This document shows positions 1 through 14,100 of a stretch of DNA of 64,000 bases, in pieces. The notes below the pieces were generated by a model. The model did no database searches, had not been told where the DNA came from, and saw only the letters and a list, made by a program, of their open reading frames with translations. Source of the DNA: Anisakis pegreffii (taxonomy: Eukaryota; Nematoda; Chromadorea; Rhabditida; Anisakidae); NCBI GenBank assembly GCA_035041965.1, contig JAPYMA010000597.1, positions 248,001 to 312,000 of the forward strand, in the 5' to 3' direction. The position numbers and the translations under genes are program-made. Positions within the stretch are counted from its first letter, which is position 1. The number at the start of each line of letters is the position of its first letter.

Positions 1-146
1 GAACATGTCGTGGTCATGCACACTGCACATGACAACAACACAAAACTCAGAAAAAAACGACTGGTTGCATGAATGATGAAAATCAACTCAACTAATTGCA
101 AAACATAAAATTTCACGATCTGAACGAAACCTGAGTAACAACAATT

Positions 147-2388
147 ATGAATAATGTTTCCGTCAAGCCCAATCGTAGTCTAGTCGAAAAACGTTCCTGT
201 TCCGAAGCAAATTTGCGTATTTCAGAGCCAAACTATCCACCAATCAACCCGTTCCGTAAATCTGCACCCCTACCCGAAAGCGATAAAGCACAATCGTTGC
301 TGGACGCTTATGCGTTGAAATTCGCCACGAATTCGGCTGCAGAGGAAGCACCTAGCCTGAGGGCAGCACCGTCGGTTCGTGTCAGTTCTGCGATGCATCC
401 CAGCAACTACAACATACCACCCCCACTAGCACTATCACCACACAATCAACTTCGTATTCCTGCAAATTCGATGCATCATGATGAACTGGTGACTGCCAAT
501 CAGCCCAAAGATGCACTAGCATTCAAAGCGATCTCCAATCCGACCGCGTTCTTCTTGCAAGGAGCACATCTCGATAAGGTTTGATCTTGACTTCAGTTAT
601 ATCTTCTTCGCTGACTTCGGTATTTTGAGCTTATGCCTAAATATCCTATTCAGTATGATAACATTTGAAAAATCTAAAACTGAGCACAACGGCGTGATAC
701 AATTCAGTCAACAAAACGCTAAAGAATTTACGAAAATATGAGACGTTTCATTGGCATGAAAGCAGTTCGATTGAGACCGTCGAAGTACAAGTCCTTGACC
801 ATACATAAAGCCATCAGGAAGAGAATACAGAACAGATGATATCGCATCAGCGCTTGATCTTATCTCATAAACAATACAGCCACATGAATCAAGAAGTTTT
901 TCGAGAAATTCTGCGGTTGCATTATTTAACAAATCGTTGAAATTCTGTCATAACGTTGCACATCACATATTTATCAACATTACAGTTATCACATAACCAA
1001 CTACTGTTTTGCTTCGGAATGAATGAATTTTTTTCGCACAGTTTAACAAATAATAGTAATCGATAGACTTTAAACAATGCTGAAGAAAATTCTTTACAAA
1101 TGAAACAAATAAATCGATGAATGGAATGTGCATCATCATACCATCAATTTTTTGCGTCATTTTTTACTCGTTCGTTTCAATGTCCACTCACTTTCACGAT
1201 ACACATGAAAAGGCATTGAAACAATTCCAATCATTTGTGATAATTTAGATTTACTTAATTAACCAACATTAATGCACGCATGTTCACTAATCGAATTATT
1301 TAACGAATCATTCGATAGAGTCATAATCACCACTGAGTTTTTCTCCGTCTTTCTTTCTAGATTATAACGATGAAGAATGTTTTCATACGCTAGAGAATTC
1401 ATACTAGATTATGAGCAAGAAATGAAGCGAATATATCTTTCGCCTGTAAGATCTGAATTAAAGATATTAAGTACTTTGTTTGGGTTATCTTCCAGATTCT
1501 TGAGATTTAGATTTTTATGTTTTGAGAGTGAGGTGCTTGACTTGGTTACAATAGATTAAGTAGATCGCATTCACATTCAGTTCATCTAAAAATGATGTGG
1601 AAAGATAATGTTTCGAAATTTGTAGTGAAGTATTCAAAAGCACTTTGTTTCTCAATTAATCCTTGCAACCTTGATTGAATCTACTGAATAGAGCATTCCA
1701 AAAGAAGATAACAAGTTATTTCCTTAATATTTGACAAGTTACTGCCATTCAAACATTAATTCAGATCAATTCTTGAGTTGTTCCTTTTCATTTTGAGTGC
1801 TTTTTAATGATTGCTTGATTAGTAACTATTTGAATGAACTCATTCAATTAGATAGCACCTAGTTGCACGCTCAGATTCGAAAGTGACTTTAGCATCAAAT
1901 AATGGAAGAGAGCACTTAATGTGGAATGTTGATCGATGATTCCTTGCAAAATTATCTGCATCACTACCATTGAGGAATTTACTGGAAAGGCGCATGCACT
2001 CATTTGATTATTTAGCATTCAGAACTCTTTACTTGGTCCTTCTTTATGATTACGCGTATTTGCATAGTTTGATTTTTCTCATTTCCTTTACAATTTTCCC
2101 GGTCTATTGATTAAATAAATGAATATTGTTACATTACAGATTGAGAAACCGAAATGTGAGCTGACCGAATGCGAAGGACCCGTACCAAACGATGGAAGTA
2201 TTCGATTTGCAATGCAACGTAAATCGTCACAAAGTTGCTATCAAACGTTTGTCCCAATGAACTCATGCGTCAAAGACAAAGGCTATCCAGTTGGCATGGT
2301 CTGCACGATTTGTTGTGAGTGCAGTGCATCGTTCGTTAGTGAAATGCAAAATTCACGAGGCTTTAAAATTGGTCTGAATCGAAAGTGA
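147..2388 (+). CDS. Two-exon gene, 226-residue protein with Cys-rich C-terminal tail, function unknown
   Basis: Exons are 147-578 and 2140-2388. Exon 1 ends in AAG before a GT donor. Exon 2 follows a TTACAG acceptor, and both junctions are phase 0, so the join reads open for 226 codons to TGA. The ATG at 147 is the first in frame, but an upstream exon cannot be excluded. The first 144 residues are polar and rich in Ser, Pro and Asn, and look disordered. Exon 2 carries the conserved-looking part: a run of Cys residues around GYPVGMVCTICCECSASF near residue 200. That pattern suggests a structured or metal-binding tail. No signal peptide or membrane segment is visible. I do not recognise the family. 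The 1.56-kb intron contains an antisense coding-like patch (710-930). Confidence 0.7.
708..932 (-). other. Coding-like antisense patch inside the intron of the first gene
   Basis: The minus strand is open for 74 codons and reads like protein (AEFLEKLLDSCGCIVYEIR, then SLPDGFMYGQG). A possible acceptor (CCGCAG) lies near 914 and a possible donor (GTATGG) near 804. It could be an exon of a nested antisense gene, a pseudogene remnant, or chance. No partner exon was found. Confidence 0.22.
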
Positions 2389-5300
2389 ATTCAGACGCTG
2401 TACAAAACGCTCGATCACTCAAGACAAACTCATTCATCTTCACTCAATGCACACAGCAACACAACATCTTGTAGAATCTCCTCTTGGAATCTCAAATCCT
2501 CTTATATCATTTCCTCAAACGAAAGTAATTTGATCTGATTATTTTAAGAAACAAACTCATCTCATTTGAAACTCATCGTCTGTATCAGGATCCAGAAAGC
2601 AGGCCCAAAATTCCTATGAATCTTTCAGGAAGATTAGTCTTAAATGCTCTCTAGCTTCCGATCCATCTTTAAACAATCACGGAAACAGTATTGAGCATTC
2701 CAACTATACAGACAAGATTTGATAAATAAGATTCATATTTTGATGGACTTATAGTCGCGATGATCGCTGTATCCATCCGTTCATAACCCATTGCTGGAAT
2801 CGTCAGTATTTTGGTCGTGATTTGAAGTGACAACAGACATAGATATTGTTGACGCTTTGCAACAGATTTTTGTGTGCAAATGTAAATCCTTTCTGGACAC
2901 AGTTTCGCCCATTGTTTTGCAAAACAATCATTCTGAAGCAGACATTCAGAAAGAGTTGAACACGTAAAAACTCGATGAATTCAGATGCATTGAGCACATC
3001 ATTAGGTGATCCTTCTACTTCACTACATCAAAAGAAAGAATCACTGTATTGAATACCTTATTCCCAAAAGCCTATTGAGTCACTTAGAAGACAATTAAGG
3101 GAATAGTCTTGATTACTATCGAAGTGTTTCAATGCAACACTTGAAAACGGGTTTATCGTTTTCGCCACGTACAAAAGCTTGTTTTTCAAAAAATGACCAA
3201 TGATCAAATTGTCCATGCAAGTAGAATTCTCTTGTACAAAACAACTGTGTACTCCATTGTATTCTAAAGACTATGTACAATTCCAAAACGTTGATAACAG
3301 CTATGCATATTGCCGAAAATCATCATTTTCTTGCCTTATTTTCAACGTTTTCGTGCATTTTGTACATATAAGCATGCGCTTCCACTTGATTATTATTATT
3401 ATTATTATTATTATTATTGTTATGTATTGTGCATCTGATGTCATCAGAGCAAATCTCACATTGTACATATAAATCATACTTATAAATAATACTTCACTAT
3501 GCTCGTTTGCACATGAAATTCTTGAGCAATTTCAGCGAGTTCACAACTGACTGATCAGAGATGATCATCATTTCATAGTGAAGTGTATCATTCGATCAAA
3601 ATTTTAAAGTTCGATCAAAATTTTAGAGGTTCCAGAAAAATATTTGCTTTTTCATAAAAGGTTAATAAGAGAGTTCATGGTCAACGTGATTTTCACCTGT
3701 CAAAATCAATTGAACAACTTATTGATGTGATAATAGAATTTGCACATCTATCAATAAGCACTCGTCAAATGCTGGATTTGAATGCTGAACAGCAAGGAAA
3801 AGAAACGAATCTCTGCTCAGATGAGCTCTTATGAGATAGTTCATTAATGATTTATCTGACGATGAATTATTCTTCAGAACTGAATACGTCAACTCGAATT
3901 AATTCCCTCTGAATATTTTCTAATGCCTTACTTTTTTTTTTAAATTTCAGTTCGCTTTGTGCTGATCTTAATTCCTGATTTGTTAAAACTTATTTGATTA
4001 ACAGACTGTTAAGAAAATAAATTTTCGAATGCCGTCTCCACATCACGATGTTGATGTGCTCACAATGCGTTCATGTTTGTAAAGACTTTGTGCAATATTA
4101 AAATCATTCTTAAATACTTATCGCATTGTTAATCACAAGTTATTATCTGTTCATCTGTTCTTGCAATTTCACTACTGTTCTGATTAAAAATTCGAATCGA
4201 TTTCGATTTCGATTGATATTCAACGACTACTCTCAACAACTGAACGAGGATCCCTTACTGCTCACGCAAAACATGCCCAAGCCAAACTCCACTGAAACTG
4301 CACCACTGAAGCCGCTCGCTTAAAATCAATGAATGCAACAAAATGGCCATGTGCCTAGAGCATAATAATAATAAACGATAATGATGATGTGTTTGAATGT
4401 TGGCAGCAAATTTGTTTCCCTATTGGAAATAACGAACGCAAAATTGCGTTCATTCATCTTATCGAAGCGAATTCACATTGATCACAAAACTGTCAGTTTT
4501 GCATAAAATTCATTCGGTTGGTTCCCTTCTCGCCTCTTCACTTCGATTTCACAATGATTAATTACCAACGCTCAGCGCGTAACTCTTTAAAGAATTGTTG
4601 TTGAATTATTGAAATTCCACCACCCCCCAGACAAGAAAATACCATTACAGCAACACTCACTGACAGCGATAGCGTCACAATGTCTATCCCGATTGCAACG
4701 ATAGCAGTAATAAACAAAAAAGACTTGCTGCTGACACTACACTTCGCTCGTTCTGAAACTGACTGAAGCAATTCTAAAAAAAGCTCACAAATTTATGAAG
4801 ATTCGGGGATGATATTGAATCAGTTCGCTTACGTTTATCAGTTCATCAAACTGTCATCTTTTAGTCCCTTATTTAGCAATGATTTATGAGTTGCCTTTCA
4901 TTGAGACTTTTTTGATAAAATTTTTTACATTCGTCTTACACTGCCTTCTCTCTTTTTGTAAACAAAACAACAACAATACAGATAACATCGGTTTCGTTTG
5001 TTACAAAACGAATGAAAGAAAGACGAAGAGGCAGGTCTCGAATGACACACCCAAACGATACGACACTTTCGGTGATCGTAAAAACGATGCAGAAAGTGAA
5101 ACGATCGAGTGAATCTCATAAAAATGAGACATTTGTGAGATATGAACCCGTGACAGTGGCACTATCATTCGTTCATCAAACTGTCATCTTTTACGATATG
5201 TACAGATAGATCATAGTGGTAATATGTAAGCAAAAAACTTTGTCGGGTCATTGAATACCAAAAAAAATCACTGAGAAACAATTAATTGACGGAAAATCTT

Positions 5301-8165
5301 CAGGGCGTACTCTGAACTAGTTCACGGACGTGTCTATTGAATTGAATAATTGCATTCAGTCCACAAAAAACATCGATTCTCTCATTACGATAATACGAGA
5401 GAAGAAATCTGACAGCAAAGAATCGCTCCATATATCACCTACTAGACGGCAATCGTTCGGTTAGCGTTTCATGCAAACGGAAAATTTAGTGAGTTTTAGT
5501 TTTTGTAATGAACAAATATCACTGTTATCCTATCGTATCACTTCTCGGACAGCATTTATCATTGATTATGAGAACATTTGAGAGCACAATCTGGCAAACA
5601 CTTCAATTCGTTGGGAAAAACAATGATTGTGATGATTGTATTTCGTAGTAAATTCAATAGAAAATATCAAATTTTGTTTGGAATTTTCGAGTGGCATTTG
5701 AGAAGAAGTAATAATTAGTTACGAAATTGTTAATCGAAAACAAACGTTGTTTAATTGTCACTTTCACAGTAACGTGGGATTCAATAGATAGCGAACATGT
5801 TGAGAATTTGACAGATGAAATTTTCAGTTACTCACTGCATGAAATTTCAATGATACTGGTACACCACTCGGTTTCGAATAAAACTTTCCCGTTTGCGGAG
5901 GATAGTTTTGCTCGAAACCAAGTGATGTACCAATATCAATGATGTTATGAGCCTGAGCCAGGCTATGATTTGGCCTGTATCTATTATCTGCATGAAATTT
6001 GTTAGGTTGCAATGAATATTCAGGAATCCCAGATCACGTACTGAGAGAGTGCTTATTTTCCCAAAGGAATTCATAATAATTTTGTGACTTTCAAATAGTT
6101 CTTTCTTCTAGAGACCAAATGTTGATGAGTTCTGCTGATAATTCTCTGAAAATGATTCGATTCGATACTTTCTCCTCTTTCTCTAAATCGACGAAGTTGA
6201 CATATTTGTGGGCATAACGCATTCTTCCATGCAATACTCCAATGTCGAGTAAGAAAGAATATGATTTGTGTACAGTCATTCAGTTGATGTACTTTGAATT
6301 GTGTGCTCAACTGTTGAAAAATCGAGTTCAACTCGCTTGGTGATATTATGAATAAACAAACAAGTAAATAAGTGTTTACATTTCAAAACCAATTCCACTA
6401 CGCCATCAATCATGTATTATCATACAAAAATCTGTCTTTCATGTGATTGATGTGATGGAAACAAATAAAATTTAAAATATTCAACATCAAATGACAACAA
6501 CTTCTTTCAACAACTTTCAAAAGACAACAATCTTGACAACGTTGGACTGTCTTTTTTCAAAAATTACTCCTCCCAACATAACTTATTTATTAAGCCGAAA
6601 AGCTTGATTCGTTCACTTCGATGAACCCTTCTGCCAACTTCGGTGTTCTCATAGAAATGGATACCTCAGCGAATTTGAGCAAAACAATGCGAATGAACTG
6701 TGACACCTCTCAGTCATGCACAATACTGTTGCGTTTGTTTTGGTAACACCCAATAAGTTCGGCATTACGCTTGATTAATACGCAGCATTTCATTGTTATT
6801 TCAGATTTAAAAGTATTTCACTCTTCTCATAGTTCATTGCACTTTTGATGAAAATTTTGAAAATTTCGCAATCATAAAATTGAAATTTCATTAGCCGTTT
6901 ACAATGGTAATATTGGTTGGTTTCAAAAGTTTCAAATTATTGCTTTCGCGCAAAATTTTGCGCAAGTTGACAGAATGTTTTGATGGATACTTACAGGCAT
7001 TTCATCCATTGCAACAGTGCAAAAGTAATGATGACTGCCTGATTAGGCGTACATGAGAACAAAATTCTTTTGAGTTGATATGAACTGAAGTCTAATAAAA
7101 CAATGAATGAAATTCGTCCCTCCTTTTATGCTATATCATCATCAACACTACGAATGCCTAACGTTCAGTTGGATGTTTTCCACTGTCTTGTCTCACCCCA
7201 ATAATAATGTTTTCATATTCAGTTGTTCCAAATTATAACTGAATATCACTAATGATTGTGATTATCAAATGATAGTGTGATGAAGTTGGATGATAGCAAG
7301 TGAACGCGCATGAAATTGTCCTGAAAAAGTGTTCCTGAAAATTCTCCTGAAAAAGTATGCGAACGACACTATCTTCGGAAATTATCCGATAGCTAGCAGT
7401 TTGCCATAACTTTCCCATAAAAACTGCTTCCTAAGATGGCTATAACAAATTTTCAAGACGTTTTTTCCAAGCACAGTCAAAATCTGAAAACAACAACAGT
7501 TCATTCATTCACTTCATAAAGAATATTTCATTCCAGTTTCGTTCCAAACATTCTCTGCAAAAATCGCTCGGGAATGCTCATAATGAGTTTGCCTGCCTAT
7601 CCTTCATCGTACAATTTGCAATGGAATTCAGTGTATTTGCACAACAGAAGCCTCCATCTAACACAAATTAGTACGTTGTTGCCATTGAATATTCCTATCA
7701 GACCGTAATAATGCAATATACAACGTGATAAGTTCACAGGGCATTAAATGCGCAGAATATCTTGAACTTTACATACTTCTACTGAAAGTTGTCTCCATTA
7801 CAGTTATACGAACAACGTCAGTGATACTGTATTAGAGCTGTTTTAAAGTTTGCTTATTTATTGATGTTTTCACACTTCATTAATCATTCTCTTGCATCTA
7901 CCTAACAGTTGTTGAAATGAGAAAATTGATGACAGCGATAAGAGAACATCACCACTTTGCACTAATGATAGCGATTTGCAGTGGTTTGAAGACGACGATA
8001 CAGAGCACTATTGATATTGAGGGTGAAAACAAATTTGTGGAGAATTTCACAAAGTACAAAGTAAACACAAAGTGATGCCAAACGTTTTCAAATTGGAAGC
8101 ATTTTCATCTAATTAGATCAAGAAGTGCTGTTGTATGTACTTGGACATTTTGAGCAATCGTAAAA
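2389..8165. other. 5.8-kb gene-poor region with scattered repeats
   Basis: No spliceable gene could be supported. The stretch holds an ATT microsatellite (about 3390-3418), a 13-bp tandem motif near 3595-3630, a 23-bp direct repeat (about 4842-4864 and 5171-5193) and an imperfect hairpin (5851-5938). The minus strand at 6091-6331 is open in two frames, one of which reads like protein (YVNFVDLEKEEKVSNR), but no splice sites join it to a gene. Confidence 0.5.
5851..5938. repeat. Imperfect hairpin, 35-bp arms, part of a dispersed repeat
   Basis: Arms 5851-5885 and 5904-5938 are reverse complements with about five mismatches around an 18-nt loop. The right arm plus the next 45 bases (to about 5985) resembles the minus strand of about 48820-48905, sharing the core GCCAG, ATGATTTGGCCTGTATCT. 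This is therefore a dispersed repeat with a foldback form, possibly a MITE. Confidence 0.65.
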
Positions 8166-11100
8166 CTAACGATGAAGACTCGTCACTTGTTTATGATTGT
8201 GTGAAATATCGAATAACTGTTCATTCATCAATGAGAGCGATACTTGATATCGACGAAAAAAATCGCACAATTGACCAAAGTTTGTGGAAATTTCTTCCAA
8301 AACTTTCCACATTTCAATTGCTTCAAGATAATCGCAAGAAATTATGTGCAAAGTAGGCTTCAAAATGAATTTTGATATATGATTACGATAAGCAAAAACT
8401 GAAGCAAGCAGCATAAATTTTCCAAGAAAGCATATGCAGAATCAAGCAAGACTTAAAGCAATCAGTTTTATGATGAGTTAATTTTTGCAAGGAAATAATC
8501 AACTAACCATTGTGGCCACCGCTGACTGTTGTTGTTGTGAATTATTCAAAAATGTTTCGGCATCTTGACGAAATTGTTTCAGACACTCAAATGCACGTTG
8601 GAAGAGTTTTCGCAAACGTCGATGCTGCTTCAAACTTTCTGCTTCATGTTCCAGACAGAGTTTATCCAAACGATTTGATAATGCGTCCCTGCAAACAGGC
8701 CATTGACTAACTTCACGTATAAACGCACAGTTGCTTTCTTCGAAAATTACCGAAGTTTATCAGATAACCAAATAGTCCCGAATGATCAAAAATGAAACAT
8801 TTAAATTAGTTTCGAATCAAACAACTTCTCTAGAGGAATCGGATGAAAGTTTCTGAATGAGTGAAGCGAAAGCAATCAGAGGATTCGCTGACATGCCCGA
8901 GTGTACAACAGCAATAACGCACTGACCAGCGATTATAAACAAGCAAAAAAGCATTTTTGCAGACACAGCCAATTGATTTGCACAATAAAGAAAGCAGAAT
9001 ATATGATAATTAAACAGAGAGATTCGAGTTTCAGTGATTCCGAAGACATCCGAAAACAGCTGTGAAAAACTGATATGTGCTTGAAGATTAGCACGAGTCA
9101 CGAAGACTGAGATGAAGAAAGCAAGATAATAAAACGCTGAGGTAATATAATGATAAAACAGTAAGATAATAACAAAGAACGATATTAAAAATAATAATAC
9201 TAATAAGATATTACAAACGACATCTAAGAAATCTTATTTTAAAACTGATAAGATATGGACACTTGAAAACATCGCAATGAAAACAATTGATGGAATGTAC
9301 TAAGGCGTATTATTATTATTATTGCTAATCCAGTACTAAGATTAGATGGATTCGAATCCGATCGGAACAAAAAATGGATTTTGAAGATCGCTTACCGATC
9401 ATTCATCTCATTATCACAATCCTCATCATCAATGCTATCAGATTGATCGACCTCTTCGGCCCATTCCAACATTGTTTCTTCTATTCTGCACAACAGCAAA
9501 ACAATATTCAACAATCAACGCAAACAATTAGTCAAAATTTGCCATTAAAATGGAACGAAAAACAACAAAATTTTGTGAGATCCTTCGCTAAATTTACCGC
9601 AAACAACTGCCATATTCCTCGAATAAAAATAACGGCAATTGCTCGAATGAATTTGAACTGTATGCAAATATTTATCGATGGTTATTGATAAAGTGCTCTT
9701 TGATATCATTTGGAAGACAGTTCATCTTGTAAACATTGAATTTTGTGACTATTTTTGCTCACAAATTAAAGCAATAAGCAGGGTGATTTTTGGATGGTAA
9801 CACTTCAAATGAATGTAAAATAACAGCAAAAAAGCATCTTCACAAAAAAAAGCATCTAATAGAACAAACTTTAACAATTAGTTTTTGCTTACTACTTTGT
9901 ATTAATAGTGGAAGTTGATATGAATGAATGAGTCAATTAGTTTATATTAGTTCAAGAAGGAGTTAGCTGATGACAAGAACGGAGATTAATGGGGAAGATA
10001 CTTCACCAACAAAATTTATTCTCGTACAGACATAGATTCATTTAACCTTATGAGCCAACCAGTACGATACCTATTACTATTTTTAGGCCTTTATTGACTT
10101 GTTCATCATAATTCACCCCTATTGTAGATCAACTCACTACAATGGTTATCAAAAAGCGCTTTTTTTCAGATTCCAATGTAATTTTCGAGACGCTTCCCGT
10201 TTACTTGAATCAACTCGTTGAACTGATAATCCATTCGGCAAAGAATTTCAGAACGAATCGCTTCATTGTTCCATTTACTCCAATAATTCAAACAGTGTAA
10301 TCAACCAGGATACCAAATGAATCAATTAATGAATGCTACACACTTACCCTAAATCAATATCAGCAAAACAACCGAAAGCGATTGCATTCACGAAATCTGC
10401 ATGAAACGCACACAGTGCGTCCATGAACGTCAAACTCTGAACTGCTTCAAGCATGACGCATATTTGCGCGTCACCACTTTGTGATAATATTGAACGACAC
10501 GAATCGGCAATTCTAAAAGTCGATTCGCTATAAAACTGATCAAATACAAATTTTGCATCGATTTTCATTGATGCGAAAGTCTAATCATTCGTTCGTTAAT
10601 TTTTTTTGTTGATTGTGAGGACTTTACGTCGGAATGCAGGCGGAAGAAATGTCTTTCCTTTCAATTTGAATTTTTCTCGCAGAATTTAAAGCAAACAACA
10701 ACTTTCATAAAATACAATTGAATATTCTCATACTTGGCCGCTTGAATAGCAAATGCACATGACGATACAGTGAGAGAATTGAGTAAATTTGAGACTGTTG
10801 GTTCACCAACGATATGACCTGCAATTAATAACCAATCAGAATGAATCGCGAGTTAAATAAAATGCGAGATTGTTGATGTAAACTAATAAGAAAAAAAGCA
10901 TACATAGCGCAAACTAAACATAAAAACCATTCAACAAAAAGCCATCCGTACACACCCACAGATAAAATCTGAGAAAACCAACTTCTTTCGTGTATCAATT
11001 GACATAGATCAGCCAATTGTCGAGCAAACTTGGCGAATTTCAAACGTGTAAATACAAACGAAAACACATTCGCTACATCCGTCTCATCAGTCGGTTTGAT

Positions 11101-14100
11101 GTTGTTGCTGGTGCTGCTACTGTCGATATTTTGATGACGTTCACAAATGCCCAACATCAGATCAACCCCCAACAAACGTACACACATCGGAAAGCCTATC
11201 TGTAAAGTGCATTCGTCATGATAATTCCATTCTTTAGAGATATACTAAAGATCCGGTCCGGTACTCTTTTTTTCGAAATACCAATGATTCAAAGTTTCAG
11301 TAAACAAACAAACAAACAAAAAGTAACCTTTTCAACAGATGAAATGCGAAATGTTTGCGGTGTGTTCATTGGTACGAAATCACTGTAAGTATTATGTCCA
11401 CAAAAATACACTGTTGGTGTCGCATCGATACCACTCACAATCAGGGCCGTTTGCGACAATGAGGCACTCACGTCCAGAACTGATGATTGAGAACCAACCT
11501 TGAATTGATGTTCATGAATTGGAAACGATTCAACCAAAATGACAATTTGCTACTAGTAAAATATGACAAATAAAAACTATAGCACAACAATAACAATAGT
11601 GAAAACAACAATAATAACTCAATGGTTTTCGTCTTATTACAAAAGTCTACGGTGGTCAGACTCATTCTCTAATTATAGATTCATCAACTGATCTAAACAT
11701 AATAGCATAAGTCAGGTCAGTAAAAACGACTTGATCATTATACGCATATTTATACCGAAATCGCTGCAAAAGTTTAGTTACAAGAATTGACAAAAACTAA
11801 ACGAAATTTACGTTATTTTTTTAAAACTCCAATATAGTTAGGATTTTTTAAAACTTCTCTAATAACTCCTACTTTGAATAATGTTGGTATGGTAATGTAC
11901 GGTTGATCAGACTGCTTCAGTTGTCCGCATTTGTTTGAACCCCAAACGTACAGTTCACCTGTACCCGTAAGCGCTACACTGTGGTAGTCACCAGACGAGA
12001 TTTTTATACAGCAAATACCCGACAACGCGGCGATTTTGAACGGTTCACGCCTAAAGCTGATTTCTTTGAATCACGGGAAGAAAACTAGTGTCAGATACCG
12101 ACATCTTTTACATATTCTGCATGTTATCTCGGATTCTGCTGGAATATATTTACTATGCATTCGCTCGATCTCGCACTTCGTCGAACTAATGGTAGCTTTC
12201 GATTGGGTGAGGTTCTAATTCGTGTGATTCGCGATATGAAGTTGATATTTCAGATGTGCATAGTTCAGAAGTTAATGCCTTCGATTCTAAATTTAGAAGG
12301 CAAGAATCAACGAACCTAGGTAACATCCGAAACGTAAATATCCACGAATTAATGACGGGTGAGTAATCGATTTTGTAAAATGCAGTCAATATAATCAAAG
12401 TAGAAATGCGATCGGTCAGTTTCAGCAATCAAACCTTGCAATCTGATCGTTATGTCCCAGTTGCCCAACGTTATTCTCTCCCCATGTCCACACCTCCAGT
12501 GGAAAACGTCGCTCGTCTCGATGCGTTGACGACGCATTCGTTGCAATTTTACGAGGTGTAGACGCAGCACTTCGATGCGATGAATTACTGGCGATCGTTG
12601 TGTTCGTCTGATCTGTATTCGATGTGTTCGATGAGCTCTCTGAAATGCAACTCACAAATGCATTGAACGTTATCAAACAACAAAGTAAGCCGGGTTTATG
12701 CACACATCACTGAGTGTTTGCTGATGATTCGTCAACATCCTGTAGCCTTGTACAGAAGAAATGAATGAATATATGTAAAGCACTCGAGCAGTTGCAGAGT
12801 GGTACCCAAGAGAAATAAAAAGACCACTCGGGAGACCTCCAATAAGATGGAGAGACGATACTGCAAAGAAACTGGGTAATACCTAGCAAAGGAAAGCAAG
12901 ATCAAGGACCGAATGGAAATGCATTGTGGCCAGCAACGTTACAAACGTTTGATAGCCTGGCCAATCCAGGTAATCCAGCTAATATGTAAAGCAACCCCTT
13001 AACAACTATACTGAACTAATATTCCAGACGTACACAATTCAGACGTTAATGTCTTCGATTCTAAATATACTAATATTCAGATGTTTACTTCATCATATGT
13101 TTGATCTATCATCAAAAACGGATACATCAAGTCAACTTCCAGTGGCATAACCAGGCCAATTCTTCTCCTTGAATAATCCACTGCTAATTTCACATACATG
13201 CATACTATGCTGATATCAATTCGTGTGCGAATTTCAGTATTTCACTCAACTAACAAATGAATTCTCACTTCAAGTAATATTCTCAACGACATAACACATT
13301 TATCGCATACGTACATCAAGAAACTCAGTGAATATTTCAAAACTGCTAAGCAAATCAAAACGAATGAATTACTGAAATGAATGCACAAAAACCAGTACCA
13401 TTTTCATCAGAGTCCATATAGGTGAGTGGAAGGTTATCGAGTGAAACGAACGTGAATCGCCCTCCCGGCAGATTCATCAGATCAAGTCCAATTGTGGACG
13501 GTCCAATTGTTGACATTTCAATTGCACCGTCAGCTGTTGATTGGTTATTGGATGTGAGATGCGCTCTCCTTGAGAATGACGACCGAAAATAAGATGGTTC
13601 ACTTTGGAGCGGGAGTGTTCTGGCACGAGGTGAACTGCTGCTGCTGCAATTTACAGTTCCTACTTAAAGCATCAGTCCGGACTTGAATCATGCATAAAAG
13701 TATCAATCCATATTGAAAGAATAATATTAATTCATAGTTTCATCGATAAAAACCAAACAACTGCTTGATAGCAAAACATTTATGCTGCTGAGATCTTCTT
13801 GATCTTTCGTTCATTTTCACAGAACTTGAAACTGCAAATCGACTGACAGTGAAATGAATGAATCGAGAAAATGATAATGAAAAATGAAAACGATGAAAAT
13901 TCTAACCTTGGTGAAGAATCTCCTTGAAGAAGTAATCGAAAATTTCTTGCTGCTGTCATAAGCTTCTCAGAGGTCTCGTCGTCATGCCGTACCATCTCCT
14001 CTAATTCATGACTCTCTTCAGCGTCCTGAAATAAACACCTTCAGTACTCATACAAATGAATGAATCACGAGAATAATTAATATAAACAGAACAACCAATA

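Noticed and set aside
6091..6331. Additional 3' exon of the RCC1-repeat gene
   Set aside because: The frame looks coding-like, but no acceptor in the needed phase 0 is convincing and the gene already has an in-frame stop at 8166.
9374..9688. 104-aa plus-strand ORF
   Set aside because: It is the opposite-strand shadow of a phase-consistent minus-strand exon (9396-9485) of the RCC1-repeat gene.
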